Counted from the first letter of the stretch, positions 37,001 to 47,125 are shown. The stretch is DNA of 64,000 bases from CAZUGO01 sp964619935 (GCA_964619935.1 CAZUGO010000012.1:1-64000); one strand, 5' to 3'. Numbers and translations are program-made. Notes: a model not told the origin generated them from the sequence alone.

Positions 37001-38050
37001 ATGGCACAGACAATCTCTTTGGGCGAAGTCGCCCGCTTGGCCGGCGGAACGCTGCAAGGCGACGCCACGCTGGAGATCCTTTCGGTGGCGCCGATGTCGA
37101 CTGCCGGGGCGGGAGACCTGACCTGGCTGGCGGACCGCAAGCACATCCGCCAACTGCCCGGCTGCCGGGCGACAGCGGTGCTGATCCTGCCCGGCGTCGC
37201 TTCCAACGGCCTGCCGGCGGTGATCTGTGAGCGACCGGACCTGGCCATTGCCCGGGTGCTGCAGCACCTGCAGCCGCCCCTCCCGCACCCCGCCAGCGGC
37301 GTGGACCCGCATGCGTGGCTGGCTGACCCGGTCTGCCTGGGTTCCGATGTCGCCATCGGGCCCGGCGCCGTCATCCAGGCCCACGCGGTTATCGGTCCGC
37401 GCTGCATCATTCACTCGGGTGTGTTTATCGGCGAGCATTGCGAGCTGGGCAGCGACTGCCTGGTCTGGCCCAATGCGGTCATCCGGGAACGCACCGTAAT
37501 CGGCGACCGTGTGATTGTGCACCCGAACGCCACCATCGGTGCCGACGGATTCGGCTACAACTTTGATCAGGGACATTACCAGAAAATCGCCCACATCGGC
37601 CGCGTGCGGATCGGCGATGATGTCGAGATCGGAGCCAATACCTGCATCGATCGGGCCAAGTGTGGCGAGACCGTCATCGGCCGCGGAACCAAGATCGACA
37701 ACCTGGTCCAGGTTGCCCACAACGTCAAGATTGGTGAGGACTGTTGCATCATCGCCCACGTCGGCATCGCCGGCAGCACCGAGGTGGGCCGGCGGGTCAT
37801 CCTGGCCGGCAAGGCCGGGCTGAAGGACAATATCAAGGTCGGCGACGACGCCCAGATCGCCGCGTGCACTTGCATTTCGGGCGATGTCGCCGACGGCGAG
37901 ATCATGCTCGGGATTCCTGGAAAGCCGAAGGTCGAGTTCTTTCGCGAGCGCCTTTCGTTGCGGCACCTGCCGGAAGCGCTGGCCCAGATTCGTGCGTTGA
38001 CCAAGCGAGTAGAGCAGCTTGAAGCAGCAAACCATTCGCAGAACGGCTGA
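37001..38050 (+). CDS. lpxD: UDP-3-O-acylglucosamine N-acyltransferase
   Basis: Third step of lipid A synthesis. A 349-residue protein with a short N-terminal uridine-binding domain and a left-handed beta helix (hexapeptide repeats such as VAIGPGAVIQAHAVIGPRC). The family segment GADGFGYNFDQGHYQKIAHI contains the likely catalytic His. It ends in a helical tail (LAQIRALTKRVEQLEAAN) that overlaps lpxC by 32 nt. Confidence 0.94.
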   Translation: MAQTISLGEVARLAGGTLQGDATLEILSVAPMSTAGAGDLTWLADRKHIRQLPGCRATAVLILPGVASNGLPAVICERPDLAIARVLQHLQPPLPHPASGVDPHAWLADPVCLGSDVAIGPGAVIQAHAVIGPRCIIHSGVFIGEHCELGSDCLVWPNAVIRERTVIGDRVIVHPNATIGADGFGYNFDQGHYQKIAHIGRVRIGDDVEIGANTCIDRAKCGETVIGRGTKIDNLVQVAHNVKIGEDCCIIAHVGIAGSTEVGRRVILAGKAGLKDNIKVGDDAQIAACTCISGDVADGEIMLGIPGKPKVEFFRERLSLRHLPEALAQIRALTKRVEQLEAANHSQNG

Positions 38051-39338
38051 ACTCGAGGGGCGCGGCCTTTTTACAGGTGAGCCGGTGGTCCTGCGCTTCA
38101 AGCCGGCCAAGCCCCACACCGGGATTGTCTTCAACCTGGTCAGCGGGAGCGGCAACGTCCGCATCGCGGCCAAGGTCGAGAACGTCACCAAGCGGGCCCG
38201 CCGGACCTCGATCCAGAATGGCACTGCAGCCATCGAGACCGTGGAGCATTGCCTGTCGGCGTGCACCGGACTGGGCATCGACAACCTCGAGATCGAGTTG
38301 ACCGGCCACGAAGTGCCCGCCATGGACGGCAGCTGCATCGACTTTGTCAAGGTCATTCAGGAAGCGGAGTTGGACGTCCAGGAGGCGGAACGCGACGTCT
38401 TCGTGATCACCGACACCATCCGGGTCACCGAAGGGGACATGGAGTTGCTGGCGGTGCCGCCGATGGCCGGCGCCGCCGATACCCTCGAAATCCACTACGT
38501 GTTGGATTACGGCTCGGATTCGGTCATCGGTCGCCAATCGTTCATCTTTCGCAACGTGCCCGACGACTTTGTGCGCGAAATCGCCCCGGCCCGTACCTTC
38601 GTCCTGGAGCGCGAGGCCCAGTTGCTCCGCGAGCAGGGCCTGGGAACCCACTTGTCCTGCCACGACTTGGTGGTCTTCGGGCCCGACGGGCCCATCGACA
38701 ACGAGTTGCGCTTCCCGGAGGAATGCGTCCGCCACAAGATCCTGGATCTGATCGGCGACTTGCGATTGCTCGGGCAGTTCATCGCCGGCCGGGTGTTCGC
38801 CCGCAAGTCCGGCCATGCCCTGAATCACGAACTGGTCCGGCAATTGCTGGCCCGCCGCCAGGCCCAGGGACTGCAGCGGCAGCTCACCGGCAAACCCTTG
38901 ATGGGCATCCAGGAAATCAAGCGGATCCTGCCGCACCGCTATCCGTTCCTGCTGGTGGATCGCGTCCTGGAAATCGACGGATCGCGGCGGGCCATCGGTG
39001 TCAAGAATGTCACCATGAACGAGGAGTTCTTCTTGGGGCACTACCCCGGCCAACCGATCATGCCCGGCGTTCTGATCCTCGACGCCATGGCCCAGATGGG
39101 CGGCATTCTGTTGTCCCAGGAACTGGACCTCAAGGGCAAAGTCGCGGTGCTGTTGAGCATCGATAAAGTCAAGTTCCGGCGGCCGGTCGTGCCCGGCGAC
39201 CAGTTGATCCTGGATGTTGAGGCTTTGCGCGTCAAGTCACGCACCGGCCACGTGCGGTGCCATGCCCGGGTCGGCGACGAGGTCGCCGCCGAGGCCAATA
39301 TCAAATTCATGATGGCCGACGCCGAGCCGCTGTCATAA
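38019..39338 (+). CDS. lpxC/fabZ: LpxC-FabZ bifunctional protein
   Basis: A 439-residue fusion. Residues 1 to about 290 are LpxC, the zinc deacetylase that commits UDP-acyl-GlcNAc to lipid A: zinc ligands in TVEHCLSACTGLGIDNLEIE, RHKILDLIGDL and GHALNHELVR. Residues about 300-439 are FabZ, the hydroxyacyl-ACP dehydratase: RILPHRYPFLLVDRVLEIDG and the active-site His/Glu region FFLGHYPGQPIMPGVLI. The fusion is known from Bacteroidetes and some planctomycetes. The start is a TTG inside lpxD, so translation is probably coupled. Confidence 0.95.
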   Translation: MKQQTIRRTAELEGRGLFTGEPVVLRFKPAKPHTGIVFNLVSGSGNVRIAAKVENVTKRARRTSIQNGTAAIETVEHCLSACTGLGIDNLEIELTGHEVPAMDGSCIDFVKVIQEAELDVQEAERDVFVITDTIRVTEGDMELLAVPPMAGAADTLEIHYVLDYGSDSVIGRQSFIFRNVPDDFVREIAPARTFVLEREAQLLREQGLGTHLSCHDLVVFGPDGPIDNELRFPEECVRHKILDLIGDLRLLGQFIAGRVFARKSGHALNHELVRQLLARRQAQGLQRQLTGKPLMGIQEIKRILPHRYPFLLVDRVLEIDGSRRAIGVKNVTMNEEFFLGHYPGQPIMPGVLILDAMAQMGGILLSQELDLKGKVAVLLSIDKVKFRRPVVPGDQLILDVEALRVKSRTGHVRCHARVGDEVAAEANIKFMMADAEPLS

Positions 39339-39350
39339 TGTACCGGTACC

Positions 39351-40208
39351 ATGATCCACTCGACCGCCATCATTGAACCCGGAGCCCAGTTGGGCCGCAA
39401 TGTCGCGGTGGGCCCCTATGCCTACATCGGACCGCGCGTGGTCCTGGGCGACGACTGTCAGGTCCAGCGGGCCGCCAGCATCGTCGGGCGCACCACCGTC
39501 GGAAACGGCTGCGTCTTCTTCACCCACTCCGTCATCGGTGAGGTCCCCCAAGATCTCAAGTTCAAGGGTGAGGACACCGAGACCCGCATCGGGGAAGACA
39601 ACCACTTCCGCGAGTTCGTCACCGTGCACGCCGGCACGGCGGTGGGCGGCGGCGTCACTCACATCGGCAACCACAACCGCATCCTGGTCGGCGTGCACCT
39701 GGCCCACGACACCCACGTCGGCAATCACGTGATCATTACCAACAACGTCCAGATTGCCGGTCATGTGTTCATCGAAGACTGTGTGACCATCGGCGGGCAA
39801 ACCGCCATCCACCATTTTGTCACCGTGGGACGCTACGCCATGCTCGGCGGGCTGTCGCGGGTGGCCCAGGACGCCCCGCCGTTCATGATCACGACCGGTT
39901 ATCCCGCGGAGGTCCGCGGCTTGAACAGCGAGGGCCTCAAGCGCTGGAACCTCGCGCCCGAGGACATCCAGGCCTTGAGCCGGGCCTTCAAGACGCTCTA
40001 CGCCAGGCGCCGCGCCACGCCCTTCAGCGAGCGGTTGGCCGGGCTGGACGCCGAGGAACACCAGAACGTCCAGGTGCAATACCTGTGCGAATTCGTGAAA
40101 CGGACCCAGTCGGCCGGCAACCGCGGCCGTTACCGGGAGCTGCTGCGCCGCGACACCGCGGCCGATCGCATGGCATTCTTTAAGAAGAAACGGGATGGGA
40201 CGCATTAG
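39351..40208 (+). CDS. lpxA: UDP-N-acetylglucosamine acyltransferase
   Basis: First step of lipid A synthesis. A 285-residue left-handed beta helix protein with the catalytic His in GVHLAHDTHVGNHVIITNN and QIAGHVFIEDCVTIGGQTAI, plus the C-terminal helical domain starting near ALSRAFKTLYARR. It begins 12 nt after the lpxC/fabZ stop and its own stop abuts the next ATG, so all are one operon. Confidence 0.95.
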   Translation: MIHSTAIIEPGAQLGRNVAVGPYAYIGPRVVLGDDCQVQRAASIVGRTTVGNGCVFFTHSVIGEVPQDLKFKGEDTETRIGEDNHFREFVTVHAGTAVGGGVTHIGNHNRILVGVHLAHDTHVGNHVIITNNVQIAGHVFIEDCVTIGGQTAIHHFVTVGRYAMLGGLSRVAQDAPPFMITTGYPAEVRGLNSEGLKRWNLAPEDIQALSRAFKTLYARRRATPFSERLAGLDAEEHQNVQVQYLCEFVKRTQSAGNRGRYRELLRRDTAADRMAFFKKKRDGTH

Positions 40209-41225
40209 ATGAGTCGCCCGATCAAGACCGCAGTCGTTGGCGTCGGACACATGGGCCAACACCACGCCCGGGTGTACAGCGAGCTGCCGAACTCCGAACT
40301 GGTCGCCGTGGTGGACAGCGACTTCAAGCGCGCCACGGCACTGGCACAGAAGTACGGCTGCCGGGCCTATCGCAGCATCGAGCAACTCGACCCCGACATC
40401 AAAGCAGTCAGCGTCGCCGTCCCGACGATTCACCACCGGGCCGTCGCCGAGCCGCTACTGGCCCGCGGCCTGGCCGTACTGGTTGAGAAACCCATCGCCC
40501 CCAATGTCATCGAAGCCAACGCCCTGCTGAATTCGTCCAAGCAATACCGCGGGCTGCTCCAGATCGGACACAGCGAGCGGTTCAACCCGGTGGTCATGGC
40601 CCTCAAGCGCATGGAAGTCGCGCCCATGTTCATCGAGACCCACCGCATCAGCCCCTTCACCTTCCGCTCGGCAGACATCGGCGTGGTTTTCGACATGATG
40701 ATCCACGACATCGACATCGTGCTCAACCTGGTCAAACAGACCGATTACGTGGTCCAGGCGGTGGGCGTGCCGGTCCTGGTCCGAAACCACGAGGATATCG
40801 CCAGCGCCCGGATCGTGTTCGCCAACGGTTGTGTGGTCAACATGACGGCCTCGCGGCTGGCCCTCAAGACCGAACGGACCATCCGGGTGTTCAGCCAGGA
40901 TGCCTACCTTTCAATGGACTTCGCCCGCAAGACCGGCATCGCCATCACCAAGGACGCCAACCTGGACATCCTCAAGCTGGCCCGCGAAGCCAACTTGCAG
41001 GACCTGTCGCAGATGAAGAACCTGGACTTCGGGTCGATGGTCACAGTCGAGCCGCTGGAGGTGGACGACATCGAGCCGCTGCGGGCCGAGCTGTCGTCCT
41101 TTCTGAACGCCCTGACAACCGGGTGTCCCCCGGAGGTCTCCGGAGAAGAAGGCGTGGCCGCGGTCAAAATGGCGTCCGAGATCGTGGACGCGGTGCGGCA
41201 ACACGACTGGAAGGTCTCGCTGTAA
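40209..41225 (+). CDS. Gfo/Idh/MocA-family oxidoreductase in the lpx operon
   Basis: A 338-residue NAD(P)-dependent sugar dehydrogenase-like protein. The Rossmann start is VVGVGHMGQHHARVYSELP and the conserved EKP motif is LVEKPIAPNVIEANALL. The ATG follows the lpxA stop directly. Family members at this operon position occur in other diderms; GnnA, which oxidises UDP-GlcNAc at C3 for 3-amino lipid A, is one member, but its partner aminotransferase GnnB is not in the window. The substrate is thus likely a nucleotide sugar, not proven. Confidence 0.87.
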   Translation: MSRPIKTAVVGVGHMGQHHARVYSELPNSELVAVVDSDFKRATALAQKYGCRAYRSIEQLDPDIKAVSVAVPTIHHRAVAEPLLARGLAVLVEKPIAPNVIEANALLNSSKQYRGLLQIGHSERFNPVVMALKRMEVAPMFIETHRISPFTFRSADIGVVFDMMIHDIDIVLNLVKQTDYVVQAVGVPVLVRNHEDIASARIVFANGCVVNMTASRLALKTERTIRVFSQDAYLSMDFARKTGIAITKDANLDILKLAREANLQDLSQMKNLDFGSMVTVEPLEVDDIEPLRAELSSFLNALTTGCPPEVSGEEGVAAVKMASEIVDAVRQHDWKVSL

Positions 41226-41269
41226 TCCGGCGCGTTGATCGGCCTGGCCTGCGTTTCCCCAGGCGCAGC

Positions 41270-42394
41270 TTATCTGCCCTGGGGCCTGACCAGGCGCTCC
41301 TCGGCCGTCCGAACCACCTCCGCCAGGAACACGCCCTCGGCCGGCTCGATCACGGCCTCATCGAGCAGTTGCTGCAGCAGCCGCACCCGATGGTACTCAA
41401 ACTGTGAACTGCGGTAGCGCTCCCGAAGCTCCGCCTGGACGTCGGCGAAGCCGGCGATGTGGCGGTCGAACACCTGACCGGCGCGCACGATAAAGAAAGC
41501 CTCCTCGGTCTCGATAATGTCGCTGACCTGGTCGGCTGTGAGCGTGAAGAACACCGCCGACGGTTCGCGGTAGCGGCCCTGCAGGGGCGCCTGCACGAAT
41601 CCCCAGGCCCCGCCGTCTTCCGCGTGCAGACCCCGAGAGAACTCGCGGGCCACCGCCGCGAAATCGGCACCGCCGCGCAGCCGGGCCGCAGCCTGCTCAA
41701 TGGCGGCCCGGGCCTGCGACGCTGACGGCGCCTTGGGAATGTCGATGAGCCACAATTCACGCCGAGCCGCTGCGGTGTATTGGTCGCTGTGGGCCTGGTA
41801 GTAATCCAGCAATTCGCGCCGGGTCGGGTCGGCCACCTTGGGCAGAATGTGGTCCTGAAGGTACTTGATGATCACCAGCCGGCGCTGCTGGTCCTCGCGA
41901 GCGCCCTCCAGGGTTCGGCCCTCCGCCGCCAGCTCGGCCTCAAGACGGGATTGCCGGCCGCCGAATTCGCGGTTGACCCGATCCTTGAGTTCCTGGTCGA
42001 CACGCTGATCGACCCCTTGGCGAATCTCATCAGTCAGTTCCTTGGAGGCCTCCTGGTAGATCAAAGCCGCCTGAACCTGCCGGATGAGTTCATCGCGGCA
42101 GGCCCGCTCAATCATGGGACGGGCCCGGGCTGGGCTCAATCCGGAGATGTCATGCCCCAAGGGTTTCAGCACCGGTGTGAGCACATCCTCAACCGTGATG
42201 ACCTCCTGGTTGACGTTCAAAGCACCGGCCCGGTAGGACTCCGGCAGCGGCGGCGCTGGAAGGTCCGCGATGGGGTGGGCCACGAACGCCGATGCCCGGG
42301 CCGGCGGGTCGGCCGGTGGGTCGCGCCGGGCCCCGGAACAAGCCGAGCCCGCCGCGACAGCCAATCCCAGCACCTGCAACACTCGGAAGCTCAT
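41270..42394 (-). CDS. Parvulin-type peptidyl-prolyl isomerase, exported
   Basis: A 374-residue SurA/PrsA-like chaperone. The N-terminus is a signal helix (VLQVLGLAVAAGSAC) whose cysteine could be lipidated. A helical chaperone domain follows (residues about 90-220, rich in Glu/Arg/Gln) and then one rotamase domain: RRELWLIDIPKAPSASQA, FAAVAREFSRGLHAEDGGAW, SDIIETEEAFFIVRAG. It probably helps fold periplasmic or outer-membrane proteins. It lies 65 nt after mfd on the same strand and is convergent with the lpx operon. A GTG two codons upstream (42400) is an alternative start. Confidence 0.85.
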   Translation of the reverse strand: MSFRVLQVLGLAVAAGSACSGARRDPPADPPARASAFVAHPIADLPAPPLPESYRAGALNVNQEVITVEDVLTPVLKPLGHDISGLSPARARPMIERACRDELIRQVQAALIYQEASKELTDEIRQGVDQRVDQELKDRVNREFGGRQSRLEAELAAEGRTLEGAREDQQRRLVIIKYLQDHILPKVADPTRRELLDYYQAHSDQYTAAARRELWLIDIPKAPSASQARAAIEQAAARLRGGADFAAVAREFSRGLHAEDGGAWGFVQAPLQGRYREPSAVFFTLTADQVSDIIETEEAFFIVRAGQVFDRHIAGFADVQAELRERYRSSQFEYHRVRLLQQLLDEAVIEPAEGVFLAEVVRTAEERLVRPQGR

Positions 42395-42459
42395 CGACAC
42401 ACCAGGTTCGACAGGATGCGCCCGCCCAGTCCGCAGCGACATATTAGCACAAAGCAGTC

Positions 42460-45400
42460 TCAGGTTCCCGCCGGCGGCCGGGCCGCGGACAGTCGCCGCC
42501 GCAGCAACGCAACCAGGCGCCCCGGCTCCTGGTCCTCGGGCGGCAGTCGCCAGTACAACGTCCGCGGATCGGGCATGCGCAGGGTGCCCGGTAATTGCGG
42601 GTCGGCCGCAAAACCCTGATTGGCGCGAGCCAGGTCCTCGACCTCGAAGATCACATCCGGCGGGCGATGGATGATGGATCGAATGGTCCAAGGCTGGGCC
42701 AAAATGCGCAACTCCGCCAGAACCAGCAGCCAGTCGACCTCCCGCGGCCATCTGCCGAAGGCATCGCGAAGGTCGGCCTGCAACTGGGTAAGGTCCGTGG
42801 CGCCGTGGCAGGCGGTCAGTCGGCGGTAGATCTCCATCCGGGCACTGGGATGTGAGATATAGTGCCGGGGAATGTGGGCCACAACGCCGAGTTCGAGATG
42901 CACCGGTCGAAATGCCGTCTTCTCGCCACCTGCCATCCGCTGCACCGTGCGGCTCAGTAGCTGGCAGTACATCTCGTAGCCCACGGCAGCGATGTGGCCG
43001 CTCTGCTCCGGTCCAAGAACGTTTCCGGCACCCCGAATCTCCAGATCGCGCATGGCGATTCGGAACCCGGCGCCCAGTTCGCTGTACTCCTCGATGGCCT
43101 TGAGCCGCTTGGCGGCCGCCGGGGTCATGATCCGCGACTGCGGCAGCAGCAGGTAGCAGTAGGCCCGGTGGCGGTACCGCCCGACACGGCCGCGAAGCTG
43201 ATGCAGGTCGGCCAACCCGAAGCGATCGGCTTCGTTGATGAAGATGGTGTTGGCGGTGGGAATGTCGATGCCGCTCTCGATGATCGTGGTGCTGACCAGC
43301 ACATCGACCTCCTGCCGCATGAACTGGATCATGACCGCCTCCAGCTCGTCAGCCTTCATCTGGCCGTGGGCGAACCGCACCCGGGCCTGCGGTGCGATCC
43401 TGCGGATGTCGTCGGCCACGGAGGCGATGTTGTACACCCGGTTGTGCACAAAGAAAACCTGCCCGTCACGGTTCAACTCCCGGATGATGCCGTGGCGAAT
43501 CAGCTCCTCGTCATACTGCCGCACCTGGGTCACGATGCTGCGGCGGTCGATCGGCGGCGTCGCCAGGGCGCTGATGTCGCGAATGCCCAGCAGCGACATG
43601 TGCAGGGTTCGCGGAATCGGGGTGGCGGTCAGGGTCAGGACCTCCACCGACTCCCGCAGCCGCTTGAGCCGCTCCTTGTGTTCGACCCCGAAGCGCTGTT
43701 CTTCGTCGACGACCACCAACCCCAGATTGGCAAAACTGACGTCCGCACTGACCAGGCGATGGGTACCGATCAGGATGTCGACCTGACCCTTGCGGGCCGC
43801 CTGGACCAACCGTTTCTGCTCGCGGACGCTGCGGAACCGCGACAGACAGCCGATCTCGAAGGGATAGTCGGCCATCCGTTCCCGGAAGGTCTGGTAATGC
43901 TGCTCCGCCAGCACCGTCGTCGGAACCAGCACCGCGACCTGTCGCCCGTACTCCACCACCTTGAACGCCGCCCGCATCGCCAACTCGGTCTTGCCGTAAC
44001 CGACGTCGCCGCACAGCAGGCGGTCCATCGGTCGCGGGCGGGCCATGTCCAGCTTGATCTCCTGTTGGACCTTGAGCTGGTCCTCGGTCTCGCGATAAAT
44101 GAACGCCTCTTCGAACTCGCGCTGCCAGGCCGTGTCCTGAGGATAGGGCGTACCCGGCTGAGCAGCGCGCAGCGCCTGCACCCGCAGCAGGTCTTCCGCA
44201 AACAGGCTGACCGCCTCCTCGACCTTCTGCTTGGTCCGGGTCCAGCGCGTCCCGCCGAGCTTGGAGCACACCGGCTGCAGCCCGCCGGCACCGATGTACT
44301 TCTGCACCAAATCGATCTGGCTGGCCGGCACGTGAAGGACCGCCCCGCCCGAGAACTCCAGCGTGAGGTACTCCTCGTACTTGGCCGAGTCGCCCTTGCG
44401 CAAAGGCGCGATGCCCCTAAAGCGGGCGATGCCGTGCACGGTGTGCACCACGTAATCGCCGACCTTCAAGTCCAGCCAGGTCTCCAGCGGGCGGGAGGCA
44501 TAGGATTGGCGCAACTTGCGATGCTGGCGATAGCGATGAAACAGCTCGTGATGGCCGATGATGATGTGCCGCGCCGACCGCCATTCGAACCCGCTGTGCA
44601 AGAAGCCGAGCGCCAGGGACAGGGCCTGCGGAATGGCTTGCTGGCGATCCAGGATCAGCTCGTCGAAGCGCTGCTGCTCGGCGGGGTTGTCACAGTACAC
44701 CGTGACCCGATGGCCGTCACACAGCGCCAACAGCGTTTCGATGGCTTTCTGTGGCTGAGCCTCAAACCGTTGCAGGCTGTGGACATCGAAGTGGAAGCGG
44801 CGGTCGGGCGGCAGCGCCGGGCCGGCGAAGCGCAGGCAATACACCTGGCAGAACCGCTCGGCCGACGCAAACACCCGCTGCACCGGAAACAGCCCCCGTG
44901 GGTTGTCCAACCGCTCCCAGAGGGTTTGTCCCAACTCCTGGATTTCGACCGGCTCGTGCCAGCAGATCACGGTGTCGTCTGGCAAGTAGTCCACAAACGG
45001 ACCGCAATCTGCAGGCGGCGGTGTCGCCACCGAGCGCAGCCCCGAAAGCTGCAGCGTTTCCAAGCGCTGCTGCGACCGTTGGCTGGACAACTCGAACAGC
45101 CGGATTGACTCGATGTCGTCGTCTAAAAACTCCACCCGGATCGGCAGCGTGTGGTCGTGGGCGAAAACGTCCACGATGCCGCCGCGAACCGCAAAATCGC
45201 CCGGCTGCTCCACCCAGTCAATCCGCTCGAACCCCTGGTCGGCAAGCCAGCGCAAACAGCCCTCAAAGCCGCCACGCTGACCCACCCGCAGTTGCAGGGT
45301 GTTGGCCGTCAATGCCTGCGGTCGGGGCACGGATTGCATCAGGGCCTGCACCGGGGCCACCATGGCCGTCGGCCGATCGCCCTCCAGCAGCCGGCGACAC

Positions 45401-45708
45401 AGCCGCAGCCGCTCGCCGGCGATCTCGCCGCAGGCAGCCCCCTCTCCGGGAAGCGTTTCAAAGGCACAGAACAGCTCGACCCCGTCAGTCACCAGCTCCA
45501 TGTCGTCGCGGCATTCATCGGCATGCTCGAGGTGGGCGGTGACCAACAGGATCGGTCGGTTGAGGTGGCGGGCCAGTAGGGCAGCCGTGATCGGCGCAGA
45601 AGATCCCCACAGCCCCTCAGCCGACAGTAGCCCCCCATCGCCGGCCATCCGGGCCGCCAACCGCTGGAATACCGGATCTGCGGTGATCGTGTCTATCACC
45701 GCGATCAA
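42460..45708 (-). CDS. mfd: Transcription-repair coupling factor Mfd
   Basis: A DNA translocase of about 1080 residues that removes stalled RNA polymerase and recruits UvrA. In order: UvrB-like N-terminal region, RNA-polymerase-interacting domain (YLTLEFSGGAVLHVPASQID), Walker A LLCGDVGYGKTELAMRAAFK, DEEQ box VVVDEEQRFGVEHKE, helicase motifs VSTTIIESGIDIPTANT and LRGRVGRYRH, and the C-terminal TRCF domain. The start is uncertain: TTG at 45708 gives LIAVIDTITADP; a GTG at 45780 would extend it into the end of the upstream dipeptidase. Confidence 0.93.
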   Translation of the reverse strand: MIAVIDTITADPVFQRLAARMAGDGGLLSAEGLWGSSAPITAALLARHLNRPILLVTAHLEHADECRDDMELVTDGVELFCAFETLPGEGAACGEIAGERLRLCRRLLEGDRPTAMVAPVQALMQSVPRPQALTANTLQLRVGQRGGFEGCLRWLADQGFERIDWVEQPGDFAVRGGIVDVFAHDHTLPIRVEFLDDDIESIRLFELSSQRSQQRLETLQLSGLRSVATPPPADCGPFVDYLPDDTVICWHEPVEIQELGQTLWERLDNPRGLFPVQRVFASAERFCQVYCLRFAGPALPPDRRFHFDVHSLQRFEAQPQKAIETLLALCDGHRVTVYCDNPAEQQRFDELILDRQQAIPQALSLALGFLHSGFEWRSARHIIIGHHELFHRYRQHRKLRQSYASRPLETWLDLKVGDYVVHTVHGIARFRGIAPLRKGDSAKYEEYLTLEFSGGAVLHVPASQIDLVQKYIGAGGLQPVCSKLGGTRWTRTKQKVEEAVSLFAEDLLRVQALRAAQPGTPYPQDTAWQREFEEAFIYRETEDQLKVQQEIKLDMARPRPMDRLLCGDVGYGKTELAMRAAFKVVEYGRQVAVLVPTTVLAEQHYQTFRERMADYPFEIGCLSRFRSVREQKRLVQAARKGQVDILIGTHRLVSADVSFANLGLVVVDEEQRFGVEHKERLKRLRESVEVLTLTATPIPRTLHMSLLGIRDISALATPPIDRRSIVTQVRQYDEELIRHGIIRELNRDGQVFFVHNRVYNIASVADDIRRIAPQARVRFAHGQMKADELEAVMIQFMRQEVDVLVSTTIIESGIDIPTANTIFINEADRFGLADLHQLRGRVGRYRHRAYCYLLLPQSRIMTPAAAKRLKAIEEYSELGAGFRIAMRDLEIRGAGNVLGPEQSGHIAAVGYEMYCQLLSRTVQRMAGGEKTAFRPVHLELGVVAHIPRHYISHPSARMEIYRRLTACHGATDLTQLQADLRDAFGRWPREVDWLLVLAELRILAQPWTIRSIIHRPPDVIFEVEDLARANQGFAADPQLPGTLRMPDPRTLYWRLPPEDQEPGRLVALLRRRLSAARPPAGT

Positions 45709-45760
45709 TGGTAGCCCGCGGCGACCGATTTGCAAGCACGCGGCCGCGCTGCCGCCGCGG

Positions 45761-47125
45761 TCACACCGCCGCCGCGGCACTCATCAGGTAAGCCGAAGTG
45801 CGGATCCCGCCCAAGTAGTCGCTGATGTGAAAGAATTCGTTGGGCCCGTGCAGATTGCAGTTCGGATGGGAGAACCCAAGCAACAGGCTCTCGGCGCCGA
45901 GGTGGGTCTTGAACAGGGCCATGATCGGAATGGTGCCACCCTCGCGGATGAACGCCGGCTTGCGACCGAAGCCTTGCTCGACCGCCTGGGCCGCCGCCGC
46001 GATGATCGGCAAGTCGAGCGGGGTGGCGTAGGGGTCGGCCACGCCGTGGGTGTCGATCTCCACGCGGACGGTGTCGGGGCAACGCGTTCGGACGAAGGCA
46101 TCGAACATCTCGCTGACCTTCGTGGCCTTCTGGTCGGGCACCAGCCGCATGGATACCTTGGCGCCGCACATCGACGGAATGATGGTCATGGCCCCCTCGC
46201 CCTCGTAACCACCGTACATGCCGTTGACGTCGAGCGTCGGTCGGACCCACTTGCGCTCAATGGTTGAGTAGCCCTTCTCGCCGTCCGCCTTCGGGCTGCC
46301 CAGGACCGCAAGGTAGTCGGCCTCATCGAAGGGCAGGGCCTTGATGTTCTGCAGCTCCTTGGCGGCCACCGCCACGACATCATCATAAAAGCCGGGAATG
46401 GTGATCTTGTTGTCGGCGTCCTTCATGGTGGCGATCAGGGTCATCAACACGTTGCCGGGGTTCGCCACGGTCCCGCCGAACACCCCGCTGTGCAGATTCT
46501 GTCGGGGCCCGAAGATACGGACGTCCTTATAGACCAGCCCCTTGGTGCCATAGGTGACCGCCGGAATGTCGGCGCTGAGCTTGCTGGTATCCGAAATGAC
46601 CACCACGTCGCAAGCCAGCCGCCCGCGGTGCTGCTTGACCAGGGCCTCCAGGTTGGGCGACCCGATCTCCTCTTCGCCTTCGATCAGCAGTTTGACGCGG
46701 CACGGCAGCTTCTTGACGGTCTTCATCCAGGCTTCGACGGCCAGCACGTGGCAGAGCATCTGGCCCTTGTCGTCCGCCGACCCACGGGCAAACAAAGCGC
46801 CGTCCCTGAGGGTGGGCTCGAACGGCGGAGAATCCCACAGTTTGGCATCGCCGGCCGGCTGCACGTCGTAATGGCCGTAGATCAACAGCGTCGGCCCGTC
46901 GGCCGGCCCGGAATCCGCAAACACCGCCGGATGTTTGGGCGTCTCCAGGATGGTCGTCTCCAGGCCAGCCTGCAGCAACTGCGCCTTCACGAACTCGCAG
47001 GCCCTGCGGATGTCGCCGGCGTGCTCCGAAGCTGTGGAAATACTGGGAATCCGCAGCAGCGTCTTGAGGCGGTCCACAAAGTCGTTCTCGTGGTCCTGGA
47101 TGTATTGCTGTACTGCCGCGGTCAT
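45761..47125 (-). CDS. M20-family metallodipeptidase
   Basis: A 454-residue zinc peptidase of the M20 (carnosinase/CNDP-like) family. Metal ligands are seen in IYGHYDVQPAG (His, Asp), SADDKGQM (bridging Asp) and LIEGEEEIGSPN (Glu, base and ligand), with the last His in HGPNEFFHISDY. It should split dipeptides in the cytoplasm. The ATG at 47125 has GAGGTG upstream, better than the GTG at 47131. mfd follows, nearly abutting. Confidence 0.92.
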   Translation of the reverse strand: MTAAVQQYIQDHENDFVDRLKTLLRIPSISTASEHAGDIRRACEFVKAQLLQAGLETTILETPKHPAVFADSGPADGPTLLIYGHYDVQPAGDAKLWDSPPFEPTLRDGALFARGSADDKGQMLCHVLAVEAWMKTVKKLPCRVKLLIEGEEEIGSPNLEALVKQHRGRLACDVVVISDTSKLSADIPAVTYGTKGLVYKDVRIFGPRQNLHSGVFGGTVANPGNVLMTLIATMKDADNKITIPGFYDDVVAVAAKELQNIKALPFDEADYLAVLGSPKADGEKGYSTIERKWVRPTLDVNGMYGGYEGEGAMTIIPSMCGAKVSMRLVPDQKATKVSEMFDAFVRTRCPDTVRVEIDTHGVADPYATPLDLPIIAAAAQAVEQGFGRKPAFIREGGTIPIMALFKTHLGAESLLLGFSHPNCNLHGPNEFFHISDYLGGIRTSAYLMSAAAAV

